NCBI RefSeq assembly: GCF_036311905.1
Contig: NZ_JAZDCH010000002.1
Coordinates: 1 to 64,000, forward strand
DNA: 64,000 nucleotides
Reading direction: 5' to 3'
DNA from: Brachybacterium sp036311905
GTDB taxonomy: Bacteria; Actinomycetota; Actinomycetes; Actinomycetales; Dermabacteraceae
A program made the translations under genes and the position numbers. This document shows, piece by piece, positions 30,138-38,584 of this stretch. The notes under the pieces are model-generated. The model did not search any database. It was given only the letters and a program-made list of their open reading frames with translations, and had not been told where the DNA came from. Positions within the stretch are counted from its first letter, which is position 1. The number at the start of each line of letters is the position of its first letter.

Positions 30138-31348
30138 TCGACGTGGTGCTCTGCGCCTCGGGCAGCGACGAGGTCCGCATCGTGCACGACCTCGCCGTCG
30201 ACCGGGGCCGCACCGCGCGCGTCGTGCGGCGCTGCGCCGATCTCGCCGAGACGCTCGCCGTGGTCTCCGCGGGGATCGGCGACGTCGTCCTCCTGGACGT
30301 GTCGGTGAGAGGGCTGGGGCGCGAGCCGCTCGCGACCCTTCTGCGGGACGCCGCCGTGGTGGGCCTGTGGGACGAGCGCGCGGGGGAGCAGACCTCGCTG
30401 GGGCTGCGGCACGTCGTGCCCGCCTCCGCCCCGATCGAGGAGATCCTCGCGGCCCTCGTCGCCGCGACGGACTCCGGGGACGAGGCGACGGACTGGGTGC
30501 AGGAGGCGAGCGACGCCGCGATGGGCGCCGGCTCCGACGGCCGCCTGGTCGTGGTGTGGGGACCGGGGGGTGCCCCGGGACGGACGACGGTCGCGGTCAA
30601 CCTCGCCGCCGAGGCGGCGGCCGGCGGCCACGAGACGACCCTGGTGGACGCCGACACCTACGGGCCATCCCTCAGCCAGGTCCTCGGGGTGCTGGACGAG
30701 GCGCCGGGCCTGGTCGCCGCCTGCCGCGCGCATGATCGGGACACCCTCGACGAGGAGACCCTGGGGTCCCTCCTGCCCCTGGTCCAGCCGGGCCTGCGCC
30801 TGCTCAGTGGGATCGGGGTGCCCGCACGCTGGGCCGAGGTCCGCAGCAGCTCGCTCGACGGAGTGTGGCAGGCGCTCGCGCGGCGTGGCGAGCTGGTCAT
30901 CGCCGACGTCGGCGCGGTCCTCGAGGAGGACGAGGAGCTGAGCTATGACACCGCCGCCCCGCAGCGCAATGCCGCGACGCTCAGCGCCGTCGCCGCCGCG
31001 GATGCCGTGATCGCCGTGACCTCAGCGGATCCGGTGAGCATCACCCGGCTGCTGCGGGACCATGCCCGCCTGGAGGAGCTCGGGGCGGGAGAACTGCACC
31101 TGGTGGTCAACCGGGTCGGACCCCCGATCTCCGGCGACCAGGTGCGCGAGCTGCTGCGCGGCCGGCTCGAGCCGGCCTCCCTCCACCTCCTGCCCGATGA
31201 CCCGGTCGCCTGCCGCACCGCGATCTGGGACGGTGCGCTGCTCGCCGAGTCCGCGCCGCGCTCGCCGCTGCGGCGGGCGCTGCGCGAGCTGGCGCTCTCC
31301 CCGGCGCTGCTGGGCTCCGCGCTCGCGCCGGTCGAGCCCGCCCGGTGA
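30134..31348 (+). CDS. CpaE/Ssd-like P-loop ATPase-fold protein with altered Walker A
   Basis: 404 residues. The first ~125 residues form a receiver-like domain without the phosphorylation set. Then comes a MinD/ParA-type fold: LVVVWGPGGAPGRTTVAVNLA (P-loop about 142-152), TLVDADTYGPSLSQVL, LVIADVG, and LHLVVNRVG. Both signature lysines of the deviant Walker A are absent: the loop lysine is Arg150. Similar proteins include CpaE of Tad pili and Ssd (Rv3660c), which is linked to septum placement in mycobacteria. Coupled to the SAF-domain gene by an ATGA overlap. ATP hydrolysis may be weak or absent. Confidence 0.8.
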   Translation: MIDVVLCASGSDEVRIVHDLAVDRGRTARVVRRCADLAETLAVVSAGIGDVVLLDVSVRGLGREPLATLLRDAAVVGLWDERAGEQTSLGLRHVVPASAPIEEILAALVAATDSGDEATDWVQEASDAAMGAGSDGRLVVVWGPGGAPGRTTVAVNLAAEAAAGGHETTLVDADTYGPSLSQVLGVLDEAPGLVAACRAHDRDTLDEETLGSLLPLVQPGLRLLSGIGVPARWAEVRSSSLDGVWQALARRGELVIADVGAVLEEDEELSYDTAAPQRNAATLSAVAAADAVIAVTSADPVSITRLLRDHARLEELGAGELHLVVNRVGPPISGDQVRELLRGRLEPASLHLLPDDPVACRTAIWDGALLAESAPRSPLRRALRELALSPALLGSALAPVEPAR

Positions 31349-31373
31349 GACCGGATCGGAGCCGGGCGGGTGA

Positions 31374-31379
31374 GAGGAT
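31374..31379 (+). promoter_or_regulatory. Possible -10 box of the DUF6912 gene
   Basis: GAGGAT, 7 nt before ATG 31387. A weak match; the gene could also be read from the SAF/CpaE transcript (38-nt gap). Confidence 0.3.
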
Positions 31380-31386
31380 GGACTGC

Positions 31387-31830
31387 ATGAGGATCTACCT
31401 GCCGCTGACCCCAGCGGACCGTCCCGTGCTCGAGCGCAGCGGCAGCGACGTCGAGCTCGTCGCGGGCCGCGCCGCCTGGGCCGTCACCGCAGAGGTCCGG
31501 GCCTCCTTTCCCCAGGAGGACGAGGAGGATCTCGAGTACGAGGCGCTCCAGGAGGCGACCCACGTCGCTCTCGGCGAGGTCGCGGCTGCGTCGAGAGCTC
31601 TCGTGATCGCGCTGGACGTCCCCGAGCGCGACCTGGCGCCCGCCGAGGACGGCGGCGCCTACGGGGTCGCTGCCTCGCGGGAGACCAGCGGCAGGATCGC
31701 GAGCTTCCATGTCACCGAGCTGAGCGCCGCCGCGGCAGAGGCCGACGACACCGACCCCGCCCTGCTGTGGTTCGACGCCGCCGAGGGCCCGCGTGCGCTC
31801 GAGTACCTCGCCGGCGGCACCCCGGACTGA
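31387..31830 (+). CDS. DUF6912 family protein
   Basis: 147 residues. The start MRIYLPLTPAD and the later LVIALDVPERD, ASFHVTELSAA and LLWFDAAE stretches match the actinobacterial DUF6912 pattern: a compact alpha-beta protein with no membrane segment and a high acidic content. It directly follows the SAF/CpaE-like pair, an order I believe is common in actinobacteria. Function unknown. ATG 31387 fits the family N-terminus; the in-frame ATG at 31378 is the alternative. Confidence 0.8.
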   Translation: MRIYLPLTPADRPVLERSGSDVELVAGRAAWAVTAEVRASFPQEDEEDLEYEALQEATHVALGEVAAASRALVIALDVPERDLAPAEDGGAYGVAASRETSGRIASFHVTELSAAAAEADDTDPALLWFDAAEGPRALEYLAGGTPD

Positions 31831-31870
31831 TCGCGATCGTCCCGGGTGCCGCCCCCGAGCAGCTCGCTGA

Positions 31871-32380
31871 TCAGCTCGCGGCGGACTGCTCCCGATAGGT
31901 CGTCGCGGAGCGCTCCTCGGCGCGCAGCACCTTCGAGACGTAGGGCTGGGCGGCCTTCTCGAGCCGAGCCCCGATCAGCGGCACCTTCGCCGTGAGATCG
32001 CCGTCGATCTCGACCGTGCAGGATCCCTCACCGGCCGGCGCGAGACGTGCCGTGCCCTGCATCCCCGCGGGAAGCCCCACGACGTCGAACTGCATCGTGC
32101 CGGAGCGGGACCCATCGGCCGCGGGGGCGGACCAGCGCTGGGTCTCGCGCACCGTCAGCGAGGAGCCGACGAAACGCTTGGCGATGTCCGGCACCCGATC
32201 CGTCGGCAGGTGCAGATCGGTCGTGACGGTGAACTCGCCGGCGGGATCGCCGGACACCACGGCGCTCGCCGCGTCGGCCCCGAGGGTGCGGCGCCGGATC
32301 TCGGCGTAGTCGCTGTCGGCGTACATCGCGGCCGCCTCGCGGGCGGACAGCGGCAGGTTCATCGTCTCGCGGAGCTTCAT
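31871..32380 (-). CDS. DUF2505 family protein
   Basis: 169 residues with a START/SRPBCC-like pattern: MKLRETMNLPLSAREAAAM, a long strand set (GEFTVTTDLHLPTDRVP), the FVGSSLTVRETQRW strand, GTARLAPAGEGSCTVEIDGDL and a long C-terminal helix (GARLEKAAQPYVSKVL). DUF2505 proteins are actinobacterial lipid- or ligand-binding-like proteins of unknown function. ATG 32380 has a GAGGAT SD. Convergent with DUF6912 and divergent from pdtaS. Confidence 0.83.
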   Translation of the reverse strand: MKLRETMNLPLSAREAAAMYADSDYAEIRRRTLGADAASAVVSGDPAGEFTVTTDLHLPTDRVPDIAKRFVGSSLTVRETQRWSAPAADGSRSGTMQFDVVGLPAGMQGTARLAPAGEGSCTVEIDGDLTAKVPLIGARLEKAAQPYVSKVLRAEERSATTYREQSAAS

Positions 32381-32463
32381 CAGGATCCTCTCGTCGGGTC
32401 GTCGGACCCAGACTAGGCCAGCACCGGGACGTCTCCTGAGTCCGGTCCGCATCGGGTGGCGCC

Positions 32464-32469
32464 TATCCT
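32464..32469 (+). promoter_or_regulatory. -10 box, leaderless promoter of pdtaS
   Basis: TATCCT, 6 nt before ATG 32476; no SD. Confidence 0.6.
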
Positions 32470-32475
32470 GGGGGC

Positions 32476-33966
32476 ATGCCGAGCCTGTCCAAGTTCCTCG
32501 CCGATGATCGTGAGCTCTCCGAGAAGGAGGCGGACTGGCTCCAGCACCTCGTCGGGGACTGGAACCTCCTGTCCGACCTGCTGCGCGCCGATCTGGTGCT
32601 CTGGATCCGCTCCGCGGACGGCCCCCGGGCCGTCGCCCACTGCCGCCCCGCGACCGGGGCCACGGTGTACTACGAGGATCCCGTCGGGACGGTGCTCGAC
32701 GAGGACTCCGACTCCGAGGTGCGGGCGCTCTTCGCCGGGGCGGAGCCCAGCTGGGAGGCGATCGGGATCGAGCGGGAGGGCCGCGAGGCCCGCGGCCTGC
32801 TGGTCCGGGTCCGGAAGGCGGGACGGACCCTCGGCGTGCTCGCCACCGAGAGTCCCGCGGCCGACGGCGAGCCCTCGCAGAGCGAGCGGCGCCAGCAGCA
32901 GCTCGGTCGTCGCATCCTGCAGATGCTCGAGGCCGGGGCGTTCCCGATCGAGGGGGCGCCGATCCCGCCCCGCCGCGGCGCTCCGCGCGTCGGCGACGGC
33001 GTGGTCGAGGTCGACGCCGCCGGGATCGTGCAGTGGACCAGCCCGAACGCCCAGTCCGCCTTCCACCGCTTCGGGATCGAGGGATCCATCGTCGGTTCGA
33101 CCCTCGCCGAGCACTCGACCGAGGTGCTGCAGTCCCGCTCGCCGGTGGACGAGTCCCTGCCGCTCGTGCTCATGGGGCGCGCCGCCTGGCGCTCCGACAT
33201 GCAGGCCCGCGGGGGGACGCTCTCCCTGCGAGCGGTCCCGCTCACCGAGGACGGGCGGCGCACCGGCGCCATCATCCTGGTGCGCGACGTGACCGAGCTG
33301 CGGCGCCGGGAGCGGGAGCTGATCACCAAGGACGCCACGATCCGCGAGGTCCACCACCGGGTGAAGAACAACCTGCAGACCGTGGCGGCCCTGCTGCGGA
33401 TGCAGTCGCGGCGGATGAAGACGGACGAGGCCCGGGAGGCGCTCACCGAGGCCATGCGCCGTGTCTCCACGATCGCCCTGGTGCACGAGTCGCTCCTGCA
33501 GGGGTCCGAGGAGGCCGTCCACTTCGACGAGGTCATCGATCGCTGCCTGCGCCTCGCGGTGGATGCGGCGAGCGCCTCCGTGCACCGGGCAGGGACCCCG
33601 CAGCTCGCCGAGTCCCAGGTCGAGGTGCGCACGGAGAAGATCGGCCGGGTGGGGACGATCCGCGCCGAGGAGGCGACACCGCTCGCGCTGGTCGTCACGG
33701 AACTGGCCACGAATGCCGTGGAGCACGGGCTGTCGGAGAGCGGTGGCACCCTCACCATCCGCAGCGAGCGCACCGGCTCGCACCTGGTCATCGCCATCGA
33801 GGACGACGGGAACGGAATGGGATCAGCGAAGCCGACGGGCCTCGGCACGAACATCGCCCTGACCCTCGTGCAGGGCCAGCTCGGCGGCACGCTCACCTGG
33901 GGGAGCCGGGACGGCGGGGGGACCAGCGCGGTCGTCGACGTCTACCTCGACCCGATCCAGGTCTGA
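32476..33966 (+). CDS. pdtaS: Sensor histidine kinase PdtaS
   Basis: 496 residues, soluble. An N-terminal GAF domain (about 20-150) and a PAS domain (about 165-285; VVEVDAAGIVQWTSPNA) precede the HisKA_2 box with EVHHRVKNNLQTVAALL and a HATPase ending DDGNGMG...GLGTNIALTLV. This is the Rv3220c architecture. PdtaS phosphorylates PdtaR, an RNA-binding ANTAR antiterminator; PdtaR is not in the window. PdtaS in mycobacteria responds to c-di-GMP, copper and nitric oxide signals. It is convergent with whiB1, the same neighbour as in M. tuberculosis. Confidence 0.93.
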   Translation: MPSLSKFLADDRELSEKEADWLQHLVGDWNLLSDLLRADLVLWIRSADGPRAVAHCRPATGATVYYEDPVGTVLDEDSDSEVRALFAGAEPSWEAIGIEREGREARGLLVRVRKAGRTLGVLATESPAADGEPSQSERRQQQLGRRILQMLEAGAFPIEGAPIPPRRGAPRVGDGVVEVDAAGIVQWTSPNAQSAFHRFGIEGSIVGSTLAEHSTEVLQSRSPVDESLPLVLMGRAAWRSDMQARGGTLSLRAVPLTEDGRRTGAIILVRDVTELRRRERELITKDATIREVHHRVKNNLQTVAALLRMQSRRMKTDEAREALTEAMRRVSTIALVHESLLQGSEEAVHFDEVIDRCLRLAVDAASASVHRAGTPQLAESQVEVRTEKIGRVGTIRAEEATPLALVVTELATNAVEHGLSESGGTLTIRSERTGSHLVIAIEDDGNGMGSAKPTGLGTNIALTLVQGQLGGTLTWGSRDGGGTSAVVDVYLDPIQV

Positions 33967-33991
33967 GGGACGGATCCGCCGCGGGCCGGGC

Positions 33992-34013
33992 CGGGCCCGC
34001 CACGGCGGGCCCG
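33992..34013. terminator. Terminator hairpin between pdtaS and whiB1
   Basis: A perfect 9-bp stem, CGGGCCCGC / GCGGGCCCG, with loop CACG. Convergent, so it may serve both genes. Confidence 0.6.
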
Positions 34014-34033
34014 CGGCCTCGGCCTCGGGGGAG

Positions 34034-34052
34034 GGGCGTCCGTGGGACGCCC
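34034..34052. terminator. Second terminator hairpin, pdtaS/whiB1
   Basis: A perfect 8-bp stem, GGGCGTCC / GGACGCCC, with loop GTG, just after the whiB1 stop. Confidence 0.6.
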
Positions 34053-34059
34053 GGAAAGG

Positions 34060-34308
34060 TCAGCTGGCGCGACGGGCGCGCGCGTTGCGGCGCTTGAGGG
34101 AGCGACGCTCATCCTCCGAGAGGCCGCCCCAGACGCCCGAGTCCTGACCGGTCTCGAGGGCGAACTTCAGGCATGCGGTCATGACGTCGCACTTCTGGCA
34201 CACCGCCTTCGCCTCCTGGATCTGGGTGATCGCGGGGCCGGTGTTCCCGATCGGGAAGAACAGCTCGGGATCATGCTTGAGGCACTCGGCACGGTGGCGC
34301 CAGTCCAT
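34060..34308 (-). CDS. whiB1: WhiB1 iron-sulfur, NO-responsive transcription factor
   Basis: 82 residues. Cysteines at 9, 37, 40 and 46 bind the [4Fe-4S] cluster (the same spacing as M. tuberculosis WhiB1), then GVWGG and a basic KRRNARARR tail. WhiB1 is essential in mycobacteria, reacts with nitric oxide and binds the primary sigma factor. ATG 34308 begins the family-typical MDWRHRAEC; a GAGAG SD lies upstream. It is divergent from a small membrane protein gene, with a 319-bp region between. Confidence 0.95.
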   Translation of the reverse strand: MDWRHRAECLKHDPELFFPIGNTGPAITQIQEAKAVCQKCDVMTACLKFALETGQDSGVWGGLSEDERRSLKRRNARARRAS

Positions 34309-34490
34309 CGTCACTCTCTCTTTCCAGGACGTCGCGGCGCGGCGGGTTCGCTCGCGCTGCGACGAGGGTTCGCTCCCTGACGGGGCGGTTTCGGATCTGC
34401 GGCTCGTCTCCGGCGCAGGCACCGGTTCGAGCCGTCCTCCATTCTCTGGCCAGGTCCGGGCGGGCTACAAGGGTCTTCCCGCGCGACCTG

Positions 34491-34506
34491 GGTGGCACTT
34501 CCCACA
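34491..34506. promoter_or_regulatory. Candidate CRP/GlxR-like site upstream of whiB1
   Basis: GGTGG-N6-CCACA resembles TGTGA-N6-TCACA at 7 of 10 conserved bases. In M. tuberculosis whiB1 is CRP-regulated, which makes the site plausible, but the match is imperfect. Confidence 0.25.
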
Positions 34507-34615
34507 CGGTTGTCCGACACGGCGCGGAACCCGTGAGACGGGGCACGGAGGCTTGCGCGGGGGCCCCGGGGATGCTGTGCGCGCGGGCCCCGGAGAAGCA
34601 TCCCGAGGCGGCGGC

Positions 34616-34621
34616 TACAGT
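34616..34621 (+). promoter_or_regulatory. -10 box, leaderless promoter
   Basis: TACAGT, 6 nt before ATG 34628; no SD. Confidence 0.6.
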
Positions 34622-34627
34622 GCGTCC

Positions 34628-35062
34628 ATGCCCTCCAGCGCCTCCTCCTCCGGCTCCCGCCCCGCCGACCGTTCGGACGAGGTGGACCCGGATCCCCGCC
34701 TGCGCCCGACGGCCACGGTGCTGCTCCTCGTCGAGGCGGTGATGCTGCTCGCCGCCGGGTCGTACTTCCTCGTGCTGGCCACTTCCGGCGTCGGCGACCC
34801 GCGGTTCGGGCTGGGTCTCGGCGCCTTCCTCGTCCTCTTCGCGGTGCTGGTCGCGCTCGCGGCCCGGTCCCTGCGGGCGCGGGGCCGCTTCGGGCTCGGC
34901 TACGGGGTGACCTGGCAGCTATTCCAGGCCCTCGTGGCCGCGAGCATGCTGCGCTCGGGGATGGTGTGGCAGGGGGCTCTCGCGCTGCTCCTGGCCATCG
35001 CGACCTTCGTGCTGCTGCTGAACCTGGTGCGCTCCACCCCGCTCCCACGGCAGGACGGCTGA
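34628..35062 (+). CDS. Small four-helix membrane protein
   Basis: 144 residues; I do not recognise a named family. After a Ser/Asp-rich cytoplasmic lead of ~28 residues there are four membrane helices: TATVLLLVEAVMLLAAGSYF, GLGLGAFLVLFAVLVALAA, FGLGYGVTWQLFQALVAAS and WQGALALLLAIATFVLLLNL. No charged or metal-ligand motifs lie inside them. The leaderless start is clear. It is monocistronic, divergent from whiB1 and convergent with the ABC permease gene. Confidence 0.78.
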   Translation: MPSSASSSGSRPADRSDEVDPDPRLRPTATVLLLVEAVMLLAAGSYFLVLATSGVGDPRFGLGLGAFLVLFAVLVALAARSLRARGRFGLGYGVTWQLFQALVAASMLRSGMVWQGALALLLAIATFVLLLNLVRSTPLPRQDG

Positions 35063-35122
35063 GGCGGCGCACTTTCCGCCCAGCACGTCCTGCCGGACTC
35101 CTCCGCCGTGAGGCCCCGCGCC

Positions 35123-37642
35123 TCAGTCGCCGGCGGCGAGAGCCGCGGCGGGGGCGGTGCGCGCGGCGGCCCTGCCCGGGAGAACGGAGGCGAGGGCCCC
35201 GGCGGCAAGGGCCAGGACCAGCACGATCACCAGGCGGTCCCACGGGATGGTGATCGAGACGGGATAGGTCGATCCGAGGATCGCGATGATCCCGAGCACG
35301 CCGTACAGGCTGCCGATCACCAGGCCCAGCAGGGCGCCGACCGCCGCGAGCAGCACGCCCTCCCAACCGAGCATCGCCCGCATCTGGCGCCGCGTGGTGC
35401 CGAGCGCTCGGAGCAGCGCGTTCTCCCCGGTCCTCTCGACGACGCCGAGGCTGAGCGTGTTGGTCACCCCGACGAGTGCGACGAGGACGGCGACGGCGAG
35501 CAGGGCCACGGTGATGCCGAGCAGCACGTCGAGGATCTGGCCGTAGGCCTCGCGCTCGGCCCCGCCGACCACGCTGCTCGCGCCCGTGAAGCCCTCCCCG
35601 GCCGAGACCTCCTCGACCGCGGCGACCAGCTCGTGGATGTCGACGCCCTCCCTCCCGGCGCTGCCGGGATCGGCGAAGTCCGCGAGCACCACCGGCTGCG
35701 CCTCGTCCCCGACCAGGAGCTCGAGGGTGCCCGGGGTGACGAGGGACATCTGCAGGTTCGCATCGACCTGGACCCGCAGCTCGCGGGATGCCCCGTCGGC
35801 GCCCTGGAGCGTGAGGACCTGTCCGTCGTGCAGTCCGAACCGCTCGGCGCGCTCCTGGCCGAGCAGGACTGTCCCGTCGGTCAGCTCTCCGGCCATCGCG
35901 GGCCGGTGGGACAGCTCGCGGACCGTCTCGGGGGTCGCACCGACGAGGGTCATCGGCTCGTCGGCGCCGACCTGCACATCGCCCCGCGCGGTGGCGTCGG
36001 CCGCGTCGATACCGGGGATCGCGGCGATCTGCGCGGCGGCGTCCTCCGGCATCTCGTCGGCGCTGAGAACCAGGTCGATCGGTCGTCGCGAGTCGAGCTC
36101 CGCCGTCAGGGTCGCCTCGGCGGTCCGCGCTCCGACGGTCATCATCGTCATCAGCGTGGTGCCGATGAGCAGGGCGGCGATCGTGGCCGCGCTCCGACGC
36201 GGGTTCCGGGCGACGTTCGCCCCCGCGATCCGCGCCGGGAGGCCGCCGAGCCGGCCGGCGGTGCGTGCGGCGAGGTCGGCGAGCGGCCTGGTGAGGGTCA
36301 CGAGTCCCAGCATCACACCGGTGAAACTCATGACGCCGCCGACGATCGCGGCGAGGAGCCCGGGCCCGGCGATCCCGCGGACGGCCAGGACGGTGCCCCC
36401 GGCGAGGGCGGCGACGCCGAGGACCACACCGGCGAGGCCGACCGCCTCCCGGATCCCCAGGCGTCGTGCCGTGGCGGGCGGGGCAGGTCGCAGCGCCTGC
36501 AGGGGCGCGACCCGGGTCGCCTGGCGCATCGGGGCGAGGCTCGCGAGGACCGTGATCGCGATGCCCGCGACCACGGGCAGCAGCACCGACCACAGGGTCA
36601 CCGGCACCGCGACGAGACCCGGGAGCAGGCCTAGGGCGGCGGCGCCCGCGAGAGCGGCCTGGACCAGCAGGTGGCCGGCCAGCATTCCCAGCACGGCGCC
36701 GAGAAGGCCGACGAGCAGCGATTCGCGCAGTACGACGCCGCGGACCTGGCGGCGGGTCGCGCCGAGGGTGCGCAGCAGGGCGAGGGAGCGGGTGCGCTGG
36801 GCGAGGGTGACGGCGAAGGTGTTCGCGATGACGACGGCGCTGGTGACGAGGGCGATGATCACGAACACGGCGAGCAGCAGCCCGAGCACGGCGAAGCCCT
36901 TCAGCAGAGCGTCGGCGGCTTCCTCCTCGGCGGCCTCGACGCTGCGCACGGTGAGGCCGGGCGCGGCCGAGTCCGTGGCGCGGGCGGCGATCTCGGCGGT
37001 GTCGGCTCCGTCGGGGACTGAGGCGAGCCAGGTCGGGGTGAGGGTGCCCGCCGTCGGTCCGAGGACAGCCACGGCGTTGACGTCCTGGATCATCAGGCGG
37101 GGCGTCCCCCCGAAGAGCGCGCCCGGGGGATCGGCGGCGATCCCGACCACCTCGAGGGTGGTGGCGGGAGCGGCCCCGTCTCCCGCGTCCGGGGCGACGG
37201 GGGTCGCGAGCTCGATCCGGTCGCCGACGCCGACCTCGAGGGTCTCGGCGGCGGTGCGGCCGAGCACGATCTGGCCGGCGGAGCTCGCCGTCGTCCCCTC
37301 CTCGAGGGTCGCGCCGGGCGGGAGCATCACCGTTTCGAGATACGCGCCGGTGCTCGTCGAGCTCGCCTCGAGGTAGGTCATCGGGACCGGCCACACCGAC
37401 TCGGCGCCCTCGACCTCGGGGGCGGGCAGGGGCTCCGTGGCGGCCCAGTCCTCCTCGGCGAGCTCCCGCGTGATCTCGAGGTCGGCACCGGCGTACATCT
37501 GCGAGGCCTGGGAGCGCAGGGTGTCCTGCATCAGAGCCCCGGCGAGCAGCATCACGGCGACGAAGGCGCAGGACAGGGCGATGGTTACGACGGCCGCGAG
37601 GTGTCGTCGCAGCGGGGTCAGCCGCACGGACGGGCGGGCCAT
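35123..37642 (-). CDS. ABC transporter permease, FtsX/MacB type (two-module)
   Basis: 839 residues. It has two FtsX-like permease modules: an N-terminal membrane helix (about 15-35), a large extracytoplasmic MacB-type domain, three helices (VLGLLLAVFVIIALVTSAVV onwards) with RTRSLALLRTLGATRRQVRG, then a second copy ending in NALLRALGTTRRQMRAMLG and three further helices. MacB-type exporters move peptides, lipids or antimicrobials by mechanotransmission. The gene overlaps the ATPase gene by 1 nt (TGATG). The neighbouring two-component system probably senses the substrate or the stress. Confidence 0.93.
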   Translation of the reverse strand: MARPSVRLTPLRRHLAAVVTIALSCAFVAVMLLAGALMQDTLRSQASQMYAGADLEITRELAEEDWAATEPLPAPEVEGAESVWPVPMTYLEASSTSTGAYLETVMLPPGATLEEGTTASSAGQIVLGRTAAETLEVGVGDRIELATPVAPDAGDGAAPATTLEVVGIAADPPGALFGGTPRLMIQDVNAVAVLGPTAGTLTPTWLASVPDGADTAEIAARATDSAAPGLTVRSVEAAEEEAADALLKGFAVLGLLLAVFVIIALVTSAVVIANTFAVTLAQRTRSLALLRTLGATRRQVRGVVLRESLLVGLLGAVLGMLAGHLLVQAALAGAAALGLLPGLVAVPVTLWSVLLPVVAGIAITVLASLAPMRQATRVAPLQALRPAPPATARRLGIREAVGLAGVVLGVAALAGGTVLAVRGIAGPGLLAAIVGGVMSFTGVMLGLVTLTRPLADLAARTAGRLGGLPARIAGANVARNPRRSAATIAALLIGTTLMTMMTVGARTAEATLTAELDSRRPIDLVLSADEMPEDAAAQIAAIPGIDAADATARGDVQVGADEPMTLVGATPETVRELSHRPAMAGELTDGTVLLGQERAERFGLHDGQVLTLQGADGASRELRVQVDANLQMSLVTPGTLELLVGDEAQPVVLADFADPGSAGREGVDIHELVAAVEEVSAGEGFTGASSVVGGAEREAYGQILDVLLGITVALLAVAVLVALVGVTNTLSLGVVERTGENALLRALGTTRRQMRAMLGWEGVLLAAVGALLGLVIGSLYGVLGIIAILGSTYPVSITIPWDRLVIVLVLALAAGALASVLPGRAAARTAPAAALAAGD

Positions 37643-38427
37643 CAGCGCTCGCCCCGCTCGGGGCGGGAAGACTCGGCGGTGAGGGCTCCCCGCAGGTCCT
37701 CGTCGGACGCGATCCGGCCGTCGGCGAGGGTGAGGATCCGGTCGGCACGCTCGGCCGCGTCCCGCTCGTGGGTGACCATCACGACGGTCTGCCCGAACTC
37801 GTCCACCGACAGGCGCAGGAAGTCGAGCACCTCCTCGGTGGTGCGGGAGTCGAGATTGCCGGTGGGCTCGTCGGCGAAAACGACGGCGGGGGAGGTGACC
37901 AGGGCGCGGGAGATCGCGACGCGCTGGATCTGGCCGCCGGAGAGCTGAGAGGGGAGATGGTCCAGGCGGTCCGCGATGCCGAAGGCGGTGGTGAGCGTGT
38001 CCAGCCAGGACCGGTCCACGCGGGCGCCGGCGAGCTCGAGGGGCAGCAGAATGTTCTGCTCGGCGGTCAGCATCGGCAGCAGGTTGAAGGACTGGAAGAC
38101 GAAGCCGATCCGCTCGCGGCGGAGGCGGGTCAGAGCGTCGTCCCGCAGCGCGGTGATCTCGGTGCCGTCGAGCTCGATCGAGCCGGAGGTGGCCTCGTCG
38201 AGCCCCGCGAGGAGGTGCAGCAGCGTCGACTTGCCGGACCCGGAGGGGCCCATGATCGCGGTGAACGCGCCGCGGGCGATGTCGACGTCCACGCCGTCCA
38301 GAGCGCGAACGGTCGCACCGCCCGAGCCGTAGGTGCGGGTGAGGCCGCGGGCGCGGAGGGCGACGGCATCGGCTCCGGGACCGGACGGGGCGGAGGGCGG
38401 GGGAGCGGCCTGGGCGGCGGCGGTCAT
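37642..38427 (-). CDS. ABC transporter ATP-binding protein (MacB/LolD type)
   Basis: 261 residues from ATG 38427, which has a GAAGGA SD at 6 nt; ATG 38466 is possible but poorly spaced. Walker A GPSGSGKST, Q-loop FVFQSFNLLPMLTAEQN, signature LSGGQIQRVAISRAL, Walker B VVFADEPTGNLD and H-loop MVTHERDAA are intact. An Ala/Pro-rich N-terminal tail of ~20 residues precedes the domain. It powers the downstream two-module permease. Confidence 0.95.
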   Translation of the reverse strand: MTAAAQAAPPPSAPSGPGADAVALRARGLTRTYGSGGATVRALDGVDVDIARGAFTAIMGPSGSGKSTLLHLLAGLDEATSGSIELDGTEITALRDDALTRLRRERIGFVFQSFNLLPMLTAEQNILLPLELAGARVDRSWLDTLTTAFGIADRLDHLPSQLSGGQIQRVAISRALVTSPAVVFADEPTGNLDSRTTEEVLDFLRLSVDEFGQTVVMVTHERDAAERADRILTLADGRIASDEDLRGALTAESSRPERGER

Positions 38428-38533
38428 CGGGAGTCCTTCGGGCAGGGGCCGGGGGTCGTCTGCCATGCTCCGCGGCCGACGGCCCCGTCGGCGTCCGCCC
38501 CTGGTCGCGCTCTCCGGCCCCGTGACGTGCCCA

Positions 38534-38564
38534 GGGATGACGGGCCGTCATACCGGGGGATGAC
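38534..38564. promoter_or_regulatory. Candidate response-regulator operator before the ABC exporter
   Basis: Three half-sites of ATGAC: ATGAC (38537-38541), inverted GTCAT (38547-38551) and ATGAC (38560-38564). Spacings are 5 and 8 bp. On the exporter strand TATGAC (38552-38547) could be the -10. This fits binding by the adjacent NarL-family regulator. Confidence 0.4.
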
Positions 38565-38584
38565 GCGATCCGCGCCGGACCAGC

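Larger units (their letters stand above)
34309..34627. other. whiB1 upstream region (319 bp)
   Basis: Noncoding region between divergent genes. It holds the leaderless forward promoter at 34616 and, for whiB1, a long leader. An imperfect CRP/GlxR-like palindrome lies at 34491-34506. No other feature is convincing. Confidence 0.5.
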
